Positions 9,625 through 21,400 of a stretch of DNA of 64,000 nucleotides are shown in pieces. The notes beneath the pieces were generated by a model. The model searched no databases. It was not told where the DNA came from and worked only from the letters and a program-made list of their open reading frames with translations. Location of the stretch: contig NC_133156.1 of the NCBI RefSeq assembly GCF_040802235.1, positions 144,009,173 to 144,073,172 of the forward strand, read 5' to 3'. Made by a program: the position numbers and the translations under genes. How positions within the stretch are numbered: position 1 is the first letter of the stretch; every line of letters starts with the position of its first letter. The stretch is from Manis javanica (lineage: Eukaryota; Chordata; Mammalia; Pholidota; Manidae).

Positions 9625-12600
9625 AGAAGGACCAGGCCGATCTCGAAATGATTTCGTAGGGAGGAAAGTGCGGGAGCTGATCTGTTGACGAGAGGGAGCT
9701 GTCGGCTTGCTAGAAGAAGGGACAGGAAAGGTGGTTACCAAACACAAGTGCTCTATATTAGAAGGGTTCCTTCCAGAGACAATGCCTGCAAACCCTGTCT
9801 ATGCATGCGTTTCCCACCTTGTAATTATTTACTCAAAAACAAATCGAAATTGAGTGAAGATAATGTGAATTATGCTTAATGCTGACATAAAGTTCTGCTC
9901 CTCAGGAGCACATTAGTTACGACGCCAGGGTTACACATGATTGTTGCATCTTGTTTTTAACGAAAACAATCGTATTTCGCATCTTACCAAGAAGAGCTGT
10001 TTTCCTAATGGGAGAGTTTGGAAACAGCAGGTATATTAATTATAGAGTTAGGTCTTTCCTTAGGAGACACAGGAAGAGAAGATTTTTAACACCTAAGTAG
10101 TATTGCTAAATTAACTGCTACTTAATGCTAGTTTCATTATTGAAGAGAGGTTAAAGTCTATTGGGTGCTCTTTTGTGTGACTATTTCACAATTTCTGTTC
10201 AAGCAGAAAATACCTTAAGTTGTGCATCAGTTAGGTCACTTTTCCTGTCTGTGCCTGTGTTTGCACCAAAGGACACATGGAGTTTTTACCCCCAGAGATG
10301 TTTTACCATGTTTGTTTCAAATGCAAAAGCAGTCTGAAATGTGACTGTTTGGACTACTTGAAGCACATATTTCCTTTTCCCTGACTTTCCTTCTTGTAGA
10401 AACTTTGCCATGAGATAGCAGCTCAGAGCTTGTGCACCCTCACTTATGGTTTGCGTACTCATGGAACTGTGGGGTGATGAACTGGAATCTGCTTTTACAA
10501 GCTTTCAGCCTATACTTTTCTTAACAGGGAGAAGATGGATGATGCTAGCCATTTTATGCCTTTTACGAATTGCACTAACTTATTCGGTTGTTTAAATGGC
10601 AAACAGCTGTGAGATCCCTGCTGAGAGCAAAGTCTTTGGTCTCTTGGGTGGTAAAGCTTGTCTCTGTCCAAGAGAAATTTTGGAGATGTTCAGATTTTGG
10701 TAAAAATAAACCTGTGTTCTTCACTGCCTTTCCCTTTAAAAATTACTTCTTCATGTCTGGATAGAATGAAACAGAAACATAAGTGCAGGGGCTTATACAA
10801 GTCGTGGGCTATGGGACTGTAATGGATGTATGCACATTCACAGAAACTTTTGCTTATATTTTAGAGGGTTCATAGACCTTCTGAAGCCCGATCCATGAAG
10901 CTTTGCAGTAAGAAATCTTGCTTCAGGGTTACTTTAGACTCTTGATCAGAGACAAATGTTCAAACCAACTAACTTTTCTCTGTGTGTGTGCTGAATGCTC
11001 AAACTAACAGATGTCAGCTCTTTGGGACTGTGTCACATGTTCTTGATGTTTGAGAGAGGTGCTTAACCAAACAATTACATAGATTCTATGAACTTGGGTT
11101 GACTTTTAATGATTCCAAATGTCTTTTTTTATTATAAAGTCATTGAAATTGAGGCTTTACTTCTGGTACATGTAAAGGAAAGTGAGGGAGGAGAAACAGA
11201 TGCCCCTCACTAAATATCCAGCCAAAGATATAAAGGCATTCTATTATATAAACAAGTAATCATGATCTTTAGAGCGAACTAAGATTAGAAACTAATCCCC
11301 AAGAAGAGGTTTGCATTACAAATCATATTGTGTGCAAGGTAGAACAAATTACTGCAAGTCAAGGATTCCACTTCTGTAGTAGTGTATGTACAAGTATTTG
11401 AGAAGTGTCCCTCACATCCAGCAGCAAATCTCCATTATTCTTGATTCTAAAATTATAACAAATCTCTATTTAAAAATGCCTCTGAAACTGTTGCTATAGT
11501 TACTCAGGAAAATTGCTTAGGGTATAATTATAACACCAAGGTGACAAATTTTTATGTTTAGTGTTAAGTAATTTTTCTAATGTAAATTACAGTATCTAAC
11601 AAATTGAGTTACACCAAAGTACAAAGTGTGTAATGTGGAAGTGCATACATTTCTGCCCACCTGCATCTATTTACAGATTTATACAGAGAAAGTAAGCTAT
11701 GAAGTCCTAAGATGAATATATATGCATTTTAAGTTTTTAATACTGTCGTTGTGTACTGTTGTTGACAACACAGACATGTTTCACATGTTTCCAGCAACGT
11801 TTTAGAGTTGCGACGCTGAAGTTGTGTTGAAAATGACTTTTTTTTTATTGTTGCTTGCTGCCTTGTAGAAATGATCTGCCATAGATAGGGGGCAATCTGC
11901 TGTCTCTAATTCCTGTACAAGATGGCAGCATCATAAAGATAAATCCAACAGGGGGAATCAGTTTGAAGAAGCAGCTTTTGGTATGCTAGATAAATACATC
12001 AATTATTTTGTTGATGAATCTGTCAGATATTGGTTGTCCAGATATGTAAAGTCTATTTCTAATAGCAAGAAAATAAGAAAAAAATTAAAGTAAGAATATA
12101 GATAGCATAGATAAACTTTTCACTTTCAGTGCATCTACCCTGAACTTGCTTTGATTCAGAATTTAAGACAAACACAGAACAAAGCAAATGAGAACTTGAT
12201 CCAAGAGAAGGTAGTATATAAAAATTCATTATAATATACTGTATTGGCACAATTAATCTTTGCCATCTCAAGGTTCTAGAGCTAAGGAAACCTGGCTCTG
12301 AATTTCACAGAGTATTTTGAAGCCTGGCAACTTCAAAGACAAGTTATATTTCACTTGGGGCATGACATTTAAAATAATATTAACCCAACAGGGGGCTCAA
12401 GAAAACAGAAAATATTTTCAAAGGAACTGTTCTTGTTTTTTTTCACTTTCTTTTCCTTCTTTTTTTTTCAAGATTAATGTTTGGCAAGAGTGAAGATGAG
12501 CACCCTTTATTTTCCTTTCCCAAGTTTTAAAATGTGTTGGCATAGTACTGTGGCATTTGGAAAAAAATAGTCATTCCAGTTTTACTCTTTTACTCCCACA

Positions 12601-14465
12601 TATACTAGAATTGATTCCTTGATTAATACTGAAGAACACTATAGTTTAAAAGAATAAGTTTTTTAGGGGGTATTTTTTTTTTAAATTTCTGGAAGGCCTT
12701 GAACCCACTAATCTTATATTCATTGTCTCTGTATCTCTGTGGCATGGCTAGCCTAGGGTTCACATAGAATGAGGAGGAAGTATACATTGGAACAATTTAT
12801 GTTGCATTTTTATGTACATTTGAGAGTAGATCACATTACTGCAATAGGTAATTCAATTATAGATATGTATGATAAATAACCAGGGAAGTGATGCTGTCAG
12901 AAGCCAACTGTAGTGGAGAAGTAATACCGTGTTTGTTGAGATGTGGAATTAAATACATCTTAAGTAAGTGATTATCAGGCTGGAGCAAGGACGAATTGTT
13001 CACAGGAAATAGAGACTTTTTCAATCAGTTCAGATTCACCCAGCATTTGATAACAACATATGATGTGCCTATGCAAAGAAAAGCAGAATCAAAAGGAAGT
13101 AGTAAGAAGCATTCTGCTAAGCTGTTCCCCATGAGGTGTCTGAAACGTCATAAAATGGCTAGTGCTTGGCTAAAACTGCCCAGAAGAGATGAGTTCCTCC
13201 CAAACTGACTGCAAATAAAATTCCACACAAAGAGCTTCCCTTTCTGTAAAAAAACTGGAGGTGTGTCATAGCTGGAGAGGACTTCCAAAGCAGTGCTCAG
13301 CCAGCCATGGTGGAGGCAGCTACCCCACTACCAGGACCACTCAGCATGTTGTTGTGTGCAAGGAGTCTGCATAAGGGGACAGGGACACTTAGGGTTGGAC
13401 ATCCTGCAGCCAGATGGATTTTAGAATTGCAACTGGGTTCTGTGATTCCTTTTACAGGATTGAGATTTAGATATGTCGTAAAATTTTACTGATAGGAAAG
13501 CTGAGAACATTGTTTGTAACTGGTGCAAAGCAAAGTAATTGCCCTGGATGTTAAACTTGCTTTGACCAGCAACTATTGTAATTAAGCCATTGTTTATGCC
13601 AGTTGACATACAGTATGATCTAAATAAGGATTTGCCTCTCAGACAGCTGTCATGTAAGTTCCCAGGTGTCTTAGCTGCGGATTTGACTTTAAGAAGGTTA
13701 ATTCTAGGAAAGCTGGGTAGCGTAATTACCAGAAGCCCACAGTTTAATAGAGCTGCTTGCTTAATTGAGCAAGGCAGTTGGGAGAGGCGTCCACCTGGAA
13801 TGAAGCTGTCACTGGCAACCAAGTGGTCCCGAGGGGACAGGCCCGCCTACTGTGCTGGAGAGAAGTCAGTGGTGGTGGACAGATTCCAGGCCAGAGTTCG
13901 GCAGCTGGAGAGGGGTGCTGTGGGCAGTAGTAATTGACAGTGGCGTAACTGTCCTGTGTGACTCAGGGGTGTCAGATAGAGGTCTTGCAAGCACCCTGCA
14001 CAGAGTATGTGGGTAAAGGCTGTGGATGGCCTCGGAGATGGCCATATGGCAGTAGGGGTCAGGATCCCATGTCTGCATCGGGTCTGTAGGTCCTTCCAGA
14101 AACAGGTCATCAGGAAGATAAATGGGGACATGGCTACAGGAAGCATGGCAGGACTTCTGTACCAGAGTGGTTAAGATGTTTGGTTACCAAGGCAGGGCTT
14201 CAGGAATGATAACACAAAACATATTCCTAGAACAAAGTATTCGAGAACATGTTGAGGGAAGAAGACAGAGGTCCATACCTTTGGAGGCAGCGAGAGAAGC
14301 AAGCGAGCAGGACTAGCTGCCAGCCAGACCTGGGTCCAGAGCTTGCCAGCTTGCTGCAGCTTCTGTGCAGGTGGGCCCATGGGCTGGGATCTGCAGTGAG
14401 GCTGAACTGATTCCACTGGGGGCGGGGTAGTGGGGTTGGGGTGGTGCACACTGAGGCTGGGAAGT
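9625..14465. other. Non-coding DNA, probable intron
   Basis: CpG-depleted, AT-leaning sequence with no convincing exon, RNA gene or identifiable transposon. Its length and position directly right of the island suit a first intron of a plus-strand gene. Short frames, for example at 12996-13208 and 13421-13822, show no recognisable domain. Confidence 0.45.
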
Positions 14466-14469
14466 AGGG

Positions 14470-14880
14470 GAGCTGTTGTGTGATCATGTCTCCCTCCCTC
14501 CTCTGCCAGCTCCTCTGGCCTCCTTTCTGGTCTGTGCATGTTCTCTTCTGCTTGGAATGCTTTCCCTCTCATTCCCTTGAAGGCTCACTGCTTCCAGATC
14601 TTGCTGCTTTGAGAGCTTTTGCTCAAGTGTTGTGTCTTCAGAAAGGCATCTCCCAATCATATTATCTAAGATAGCACCTCCTCCCTCTTTCCCCTTTTCC
14701 CTCAGTCCCTTCTTTTCTCTCCATTGAATTTTGTACCACAATATTGTATTCAACTCTTCCACCAATGGAGAATGTAAGTTTTGGAGACAGACATCGGTGA
14801 GTCTCCTGTGCCTAGACAGTTCCTGGGACGCCTGCTGCTCTCAGTCCTTATATGATGAGTGAATGAGTAAATAAATGCCT
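14470..14880 (+). repeat. L2 (CR1-like LINE) 3' end relic
   Basis: Strong L2 landmarks occur in order: 'tgcttggaatgctttccc', 'gaaggctcactgcttcc', 'tctaagatagcacctcctcc', 'ttttgtaccacaatattg', then 'gaatgagtaaataaatg' at the 3' end. It is non-coding and old. Confidence 0.8.
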
Positions 14881-15059
14881 CTATATAGCATGTAAATAGT
14901 ATGGGCAGCCATAAGTATCCTAGAAAAAGGAATTTGGCCTAACCAAGGCTTTTGGGGGCTAACCATGGAAGCTAAATGTTATTTATATTCTTTATATGGA
15001 GAAAGATGTTTCAGATACCACCCCCCGCCAGCTGATTTATTAGCATAGTCTTGAAATGC

Positions 15060-15155
15060 CAATGTCTTTGTAAGCCAAGGACTGTGTACTTCATGGATGC
15101 TAATACAGGGCTATTGGCACAGTAAGTAAATGCTTGTTAAATGAATCAATGACCT
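15060..15155 (+). repeat. L2 3' terminal relic
   Basis: The block from 'agccaaggactgtgtac' to 'aaatgcttgttaaatgaa' resembles the final hundred bases of L2 (amount-used phrase, then the short tail repeat). It may be a separate copy from the L2 just upstream. Confidence 0.5.
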
Positions 15156-15439
15156 TGCTTGACTTGGAAATGAACATAAGACACTTAGTGTATATTAAAA
15201 CATAAAAAATGTGAAATTCAGTGATTGTTATTTACTTATTTAAAACAGGAGCCACCCCCCGCCACCCCTCCCAAGCACAGAAATTCCTGGAACTTACTGT
15301 ATCCTCATTACATATTTTCACACATTACAGAGATTTAAAAAACTTAGCATATTAAAAAAATCTGGCAGGTTTTCTTATTTTATCTCTGAGATTAGGACAA
15401 TAAGCCTTGTCACTTAGTTGGATTTATAGATTTAATAAG

Positions 15440-15865
15440 CTGAAACAGATGAGCGGACAAACAAAATGTGGTATAGCTGTACAATGGATGACTATTCAGC
15501 AATAGAGTGAATGAACTCTTGATTTATGCTGCAATATGTGTGAGCTTCAAAACATTATGCTTAGTGAAAGAAGTCAGTCACAAAAGACCACATATCATAG
15601 GATTCCATTTATATGAACTGTCTAGAAAAGGGAGACCTATAAAGACTGAAAGTGGAATAGTGTTTGCCTGGGGCTAGGGGTAGGAATTGAGAGACCGTAA
15701 ATGGGCAGGCGGGTCTTTTTGGGATGATGGAAATGTTCTAAAAATGGATTGTGGAGATGGTCACACGACTCTATACATTTACTAAAAATCATTGAATTGT
15801 TCGTTTACAGTGAGTAAATTTTATTCTATGTAATTTACACCTCAATAGAGTTGTTAAACAAAAAG
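15440..15865 (+). mobile_element. 5'-truncated LINE-1 (L1M) 3' end
   Basis: The sequence reads as the distal L1M 3' end: 'actattcagcaatagagtg', 'agtgaaagaagtcagtcac', 'tttatatgaactgtctag', 'ggaatagtgtttgcctgg', 'gtaatttacacctcaat', finishing in an A-rich tail around 15850. The 5' part is missing, the usual outcome of incomplete target-primed reverse transcription. No coding frame remains. Confidence 0.8.
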
Positions 15866-18247
15866 AAATATGGGACATAATCTCTGAAGTTAGAGAGTGT
15901 TAAACTGCCAGTGGCCTAAACAAATCCTGCTGTGCTTACTGGGAGTTGTATTCTGTGTTTCCATGATTTAAAAAAGATGAGTGCGGCAGCCACTGGATGC
16001 CCAGATGCGCAGCGTGTCTTCGATACTGAGGCCCTCCCTCCGGAGATCAGAACTGTGATCTCAGTTATGAAGATGGGAAAACCCAGGTGGTCTTCAGACG
16101 AGACCAGAGAACCAAATTAAATCAATCAGTTAAATTGGCCAAGCCAGCTACTCCGTTTGGGCACATCCTAGTTTCCAGCCATTTGTTAGAGGTTTATTGT
16201 GATATAGGCATAGCTCAGGGGCGAAATCTTTGATAACAGAGAATCTCCTGGTCTCATGAGAGCTGCAGGGTCTGAAACTTCCAGGGTATCACTGTGCTTG
16301 CCAAATGATGGTGCTTTCCTAGGGAAAAAGTCCAGAATGCCCCCTGCTTGGTCCCTGGATGCTTTCTCAGCAGGGCATTTGCTTCAGCTGGTAAAGCAGG
16401 GGACTTCTAACAGCCAGACCCAGGGGCAGAGTCCAGATTCTTAAATGCCCAGAGCTTGAGTACTAACAGGGAACTGTGCTTTTTTCTTCTTAGAAGGAGA
16501 AGTCATGGAATAGCTTCTAGTTCTTTCTATCCTGCTTTGACACGTTTTGCACTTAAAGCACAAGCTGAAATTAGGTTATGGGTAGGGATACATATGAATT
16601 GCCTGTAATTTCCTTGCTCTTCGAATGTTGTCTCTGCATGCAAGTGAGTGTCTTTAGCTCTTTCCTCTTGTTTATTGCCACTTCCATCTGTTTAATCCAG
16701 TGCATTAAAATCCTCTCTGCCTCCTGCCATGGGGCTTCCTCAGCTCTCGTGGGCACCTTGCTGTCCCCACACCAGTTGGTTTCCACATGGTGACTTTCCG
16801 TGGGAGTGTTTACTTTGGAACAGACTGTTGGAGCTCTAGATACATCCAGCCTGGCTTTCGGGAGCTGGCTGGGACCTACTAGCCTTCAGAGCTTATCTGC
16901 TTCTCTCCTTCAGTAATAAAGTATTTTTATCCAGCCCTGTGATGTTTTTTTGAGCAAGCATTTTCTTTTAACAACACCTGATTTCTGCTGTCCTTGTAGT
17001 TCTATGCAAAAATTGAGATGGACAAAAGTTTTAAATTCTACTGTAATAGTTTTATTGACCTCTTACCAGTGTGGTTTCCGACTAGCACACTCCTCCCAAG
17101 CTTGCAGCCTAACCTAGATACAAATTAAGAGTAAAATTCATAAACTGGCCATGTTTTTCTAGTACCATTTGAAATTCCTATTCACTGTTGGTGAGTGGTA
17201 AGGAGTAATTTATGAGATTGCCTTAATAGCTCCTTCTGCTTATTAGATGACAAAGGAGTGGGTGATATTTTAATTTCTGATGTCACTTTTGATAGTTTTA
17301 ATTGGTCAGTAAAATACTGTTTAAGTGGGTACTTTTTCACGGCGGTTTTCTTTCATTTTCAAAGAGCTTATGTTTTCCAGCTTCCAAGGATCACTGGTTA
17401 GGCACTCTATAAACAGACTGACTGGTTACATGATCAGAGAAATTTTGCCAGGACAGATGCTTAGTTTTGAAAGAGAAGGAATAAGAATGCAGTTTCCCCT
17501 TGTTTTTAGACCTCCTATAAAGTAACTGTGATTTGTATTGAATCTGATAGCTAGAGTTGATCATAATTAAAGGAACATGTAGTGTTATGGACAGAATTAT
17601 GTGAAGACATTGTTCTAAGTGGGGGAAAATGTATTAGACCACTACTTTGGATGACTTTTACTTTTTTGTAGGCATTTTATTTTCTGGGAAGCATCCAAAT
17701 GTTCACAGCAGATATTGATCTTGGACAGTCTAATGTGTAGAAGTCTAACTTTATTCTGGCAGTCTGGAATGCAGGGAAGGGCCTGGCGTGCTCACTGCGA
17801 TCCCAGAGGGCTAATATGCACAAGGCCTTCTGTCCTCCGGCTCCTTACCTCTTGTCCCTGTTCGGGAGTTTAAAAAAAGACGGTCTTTGGCAACATGTCA
17901 GCTAAGGAAAACATATTTAAATTTTGAACTGGGAGTTAGAGGTAGGCATTTTATTTGAGTATTTCTGGGCTGTAAGTATAGACGAAAGATCATTTTTCTG
18001 GAGCAGGGCACCAATGCCCAGATGTTGAGCCTTTGCTCAAGGTAAGGTGACCAGATGTCCAGTGTGGCTGGCCTGTGGTTCCCTGTCCTTTCTGGTGGGT
18101 TTCTCTGCTCCTTCAGCAGTCATTTAACTGCTATGTTCCTAAGTTTTGAACGAAGCTGGGCTCAAAATATTTTCTAATTGAACTTGTAGTTTCTGATAAG
18201 ACCCAGTTTAGTCTTTCCCTTCCCTGTTTCACCCCCCAGCCCCGCCA

Positions 18248-18256
18248 TATAAAAGG
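18248..18256 (+). promoter_or_regulatory. Isolated TATA box with local CpG cluster
   Basis: TATAAAAGG sits in an otherwise CpG-poor region. It is followed within 110 bp by an unusual cluster of CpGs (18259-18304, and again near 18355). The first ATG about 100 bp downstream, at 18349, has a near-ideal context (ACCATGG). The cluster could be an internal promoter, or the promoter of a decayed LTR or retroposed gene that I do not recognise. Confidence 0.35.
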
Positions 18257-18348
18257 GGGTCGCCGGGTTTTGTCTGTATCTGCTACTGTCTGGCGTCTCG
18301 GCCGCCTGGCTGTTTTCTGGGTTTTAGAGCTGCTGCTATGTTGTGACC

Positions 18349-18426
18349 ATGGTGCGCGTGCTCTTTTGCCCAGAGCCCTGTTCTGGGCTGCTGCATGTTG
18401 GCTCATATAGACCAGACATCATCTAG
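18349..18426 (+). CDS. Candidate 25-codon small ORF downstream of the TATA box
   Basis: The ATG lies in a strong Kozak context about 100 bp after the TATA box and opens a 25-residue frame that stops at TAG 18424-18426. The peptide begins MVRVLFCPEP and has no recognised family. I list it because the promoter-like motif, the start context and the local CpG enrichment coincide. Alone, a frame this short is expected by chance, so translation is unproven. Confidence 0.15.
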   Translation: MVRVLFCPEPCSGLLHVGSYRPDII

Positions 18427-21400
18427 GTCAGTTACCTGCAGACATGTGGTGGCTATTTAATTATATCCCAGCATTTGCTTCACATTTGCTGGGTGCTGTC
18501 CAGCTGGGAAAAGCATGCATCTGCTCACCAGGTAACTCCGAGGAGAGAACCGCATGTGGAGCGGCAGCAGGAACCTGCTCTGCTCACCAGCCTTGGGTCC
18601 ATAGAAGAGACTGGAAGCTGGAGGTGTGCCACTCACACCCTCCTTCCTCTCCACTTTGAGACTCTCTCACTTCCTTGGCCCCAAGGCATTCCTCATATGG
18701 GGATACCTGGACACGGGTGCTTGATATGAAAGCATTTCCCTCTCTACCTGTACACCCCCATTTTTTTTTGTTGATGCACATCTAAATCAGTGTTTTTCTA
18801 TAGCTGTCTATTCCTAGAAATGCCACCCTAGAATGCAAACTGTGCAGTGGTCAGGGGGCTAGGGGTGGGGTTAGAGATGGCAGCCTCTCTGGAGCTCTGC
18901 AAGCCCGAGCAGCAGTGTCGGCTGTTGTCTTTCCAGGCAGACTCTGAAGTCAGGCCTGGAGCCAAATGTATTCTCTGTCTGCCAGCAGTGGTGGAATTCC
19001 TAGGTTCTATCACCAGCTTGTGAAAAGAAATCATTCAAGAAACTGCAAGCTGGCAAGTAAGAATTGCAGAGATTCATTCACCCAGAAGTTTACGCCTGCA
19101 AATGCTATTTAACCTTGAATAGTTTCTTCAGGCCCACCTGCTGGGGTTCCATCTCACTGAGGTTTATCTTGGTATAGAGGAAAGCCTGTGAAGGGTTCAT
19201 GGTGGCCATCTTTTGGGCCGTGACATGGGAGAGTGGGACACAGAGATGGTACCAGCGGAAGGGTCTTGCAGATGCCCCACACCTCACTCACCCCCGACCC
19301 AAGACGGCAGTAAGTTCACTTTTCCAGTATTTCATGGAATAAATGTAAATGCTTGGCTTAGTCATTAAAGCTATAAACCACATTTAGGACAAAGAGGGGG
19401 AGAGTCAGTTTTCATGGTGGTGAGACACTCTGTCAATTAAATACATTGAAGACATTTTTAAAAATAGTATATGTGGATTAAATCGACTGTTGATTGAGGT
19501 AGGCTCAAGGGCATTAACACTTGAACACTTGAACTGTGTCTAGAGGGAAGATTTACTTCAGCTGGGGAAGCAAATGCAGAGAGCGACATGTCCACATTTT
19601 TGATCGAGAAGAAGGGCATTTCCTGATGTCCACATAGTATTTAAAAGGAATTTTTTTCCTCATATAGTGGAAATTATAAACAAAAACGACACACTCCAGA
19701 TTCAAAAATTTAGGAATTTTATTTCTTTGCTTAGGGGAGCAGTACAGACTCTTTGGAGTGAGTTTGGGAAGAGAAGACCAAATAAACATTCTTCATTTGA
19801 TCTTTAAGACCCTGAGTTTCTTGATAATCTTTCAGAAAATCTCAGTTTTTCTTCTAGTGGCCAATTACTTGGCCCTTTTCTCTCAAGAGGGAAGAGAATC
19901 ACAATGACTTCATAGCCAGTGAGGGGAAACTGCGTTAAGGAGCAGATCTGGTTTCCCATTTATCCAGAGTCACCCCACATGGCACCGATAGATCCTTCTC
20001 CTCTTTTGGGACAACCGGCCGCACCATGGGTTGGTGTGGGGTCAGCGTGAAGCAGGGGTGCAGAAAGGAAGGCATCAAGTGAATAGCAGAGACCCCTGTG
20101 GTCCCAGGGAATGTTGGCTTCAATTAGTCTTTTTTCCTCCAAATAAAGCCCGCACTGGCTTTTTTTTGTCGTCCTCTGTGTCTGAGACTGCAGTCATTTT
20201 TTTGGCAAAAGAATCAAAGCTCCGATCCATCCCAGTGTTAGTGAGCTTGTGATCCAAGGAAGAGCCACGGGGCATTAGGACACATTTGGGTGTGGGAACA
20301 CACTGATGGGCTGGCCAGCCTGCCCTTCCGAGCCCATGTGGCCCATAAAAGGGGGCTACGAGTTCACCCCCAACAGCAGATCAGTAATGGCCTCTTTTTG
20401 ATGACGGGTGGTAGTGTAGAACTTTAATCCAGTTTCGATTTGCCACTAAGTGCCTTTCCATGGGCTTTTAATGTTTTGATTTTAAACCAGAAATGTCTGT
20501 TTCCCAAAGAACTGGCTTTGGAGCCCAGATTTCCTGCTTGGAGGTTGGTGCAGACTGTGTTAAGTGGGAAGAATAAAGACTATGATTGAGGCTTGGCAGC
20601 TGCATTGTCAAGGGGCAATTTGTGCCTGCCTCTGGTTGGAGGAGGCTGTGGGGATGACCCTCAGGGCCAGTGGCCTTTGCAGCTTCTTCTTTAAATGCAC
20701 TTTTGAATGAACATTCATTGAATTAAGCTTTGCAGGAGTAAATTTAGGAAAACAAATTGAAAGCATATTGGGGAAGGCTGCTTGCTTGGAAAGATATAGG
20801 ATCGCCCCTGGGTATCATTGTTCCTCTTCAGGTCAGGGCTGCTGTGTCTTTTTAACCCTAGCTGTTGGAGCTGACTTTGACTTCTGCCGAATAGCCAGTT
20901 TGCCTGATAATGGCAGTGTGATCCAAATAGGTTACAGTTGGTGTCAGATATTTAAAAAGCTCCTGATAAAGGGGGCCATCAGTACCAGCCAGATCCATTT
21001 CTTGTGTCTTTTCCTATAGTTGGGAAGAAAGAGATTTTTTAGATGTATTTCTGAATAAGAGTTTGGCATTAGATTTTTAAGAATTGGTAAAAAGCTAAAG
21101 GAATTCATATGAAGACATTCTTAGAGGTACATATGAAAGTTGTAAAATATGCATGTTTGAAATGCTGTGTGTCTCTGGGCAATTGGGAGATTATTCCTGT
21201 TTCCTTTTCCCACATTAGCTTCCAGATGATTAATTGGATTTACTTAATTAAATGCTCTAAGTTTAAATGGAGTGGAGGGCCAGGGAGTATTCCAAAAATA
21301 GTATCAATTGTTTTCTATTGATCTACAATATACAACATGGCTTGCTATACTTAGAGAACATTCAGTTGTACATTAACAATCTTTTTAAAAAAATTATTTA

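Noticed and set aside
12996-13208. 70-codon basic frame (starts MFTGNRDFFNQ)
   Set aside because: Looks superficially protein-like, but no family recognised and no promoter, splice or conservation evidence.
20341-20360. Second ATAAAAGGGGG near 20345 resembling the TATA at 18248
   Set aside because: Lacks the TAT start of a TATA box and has no CpG cluster or strong ATG downstream; chance similarity.
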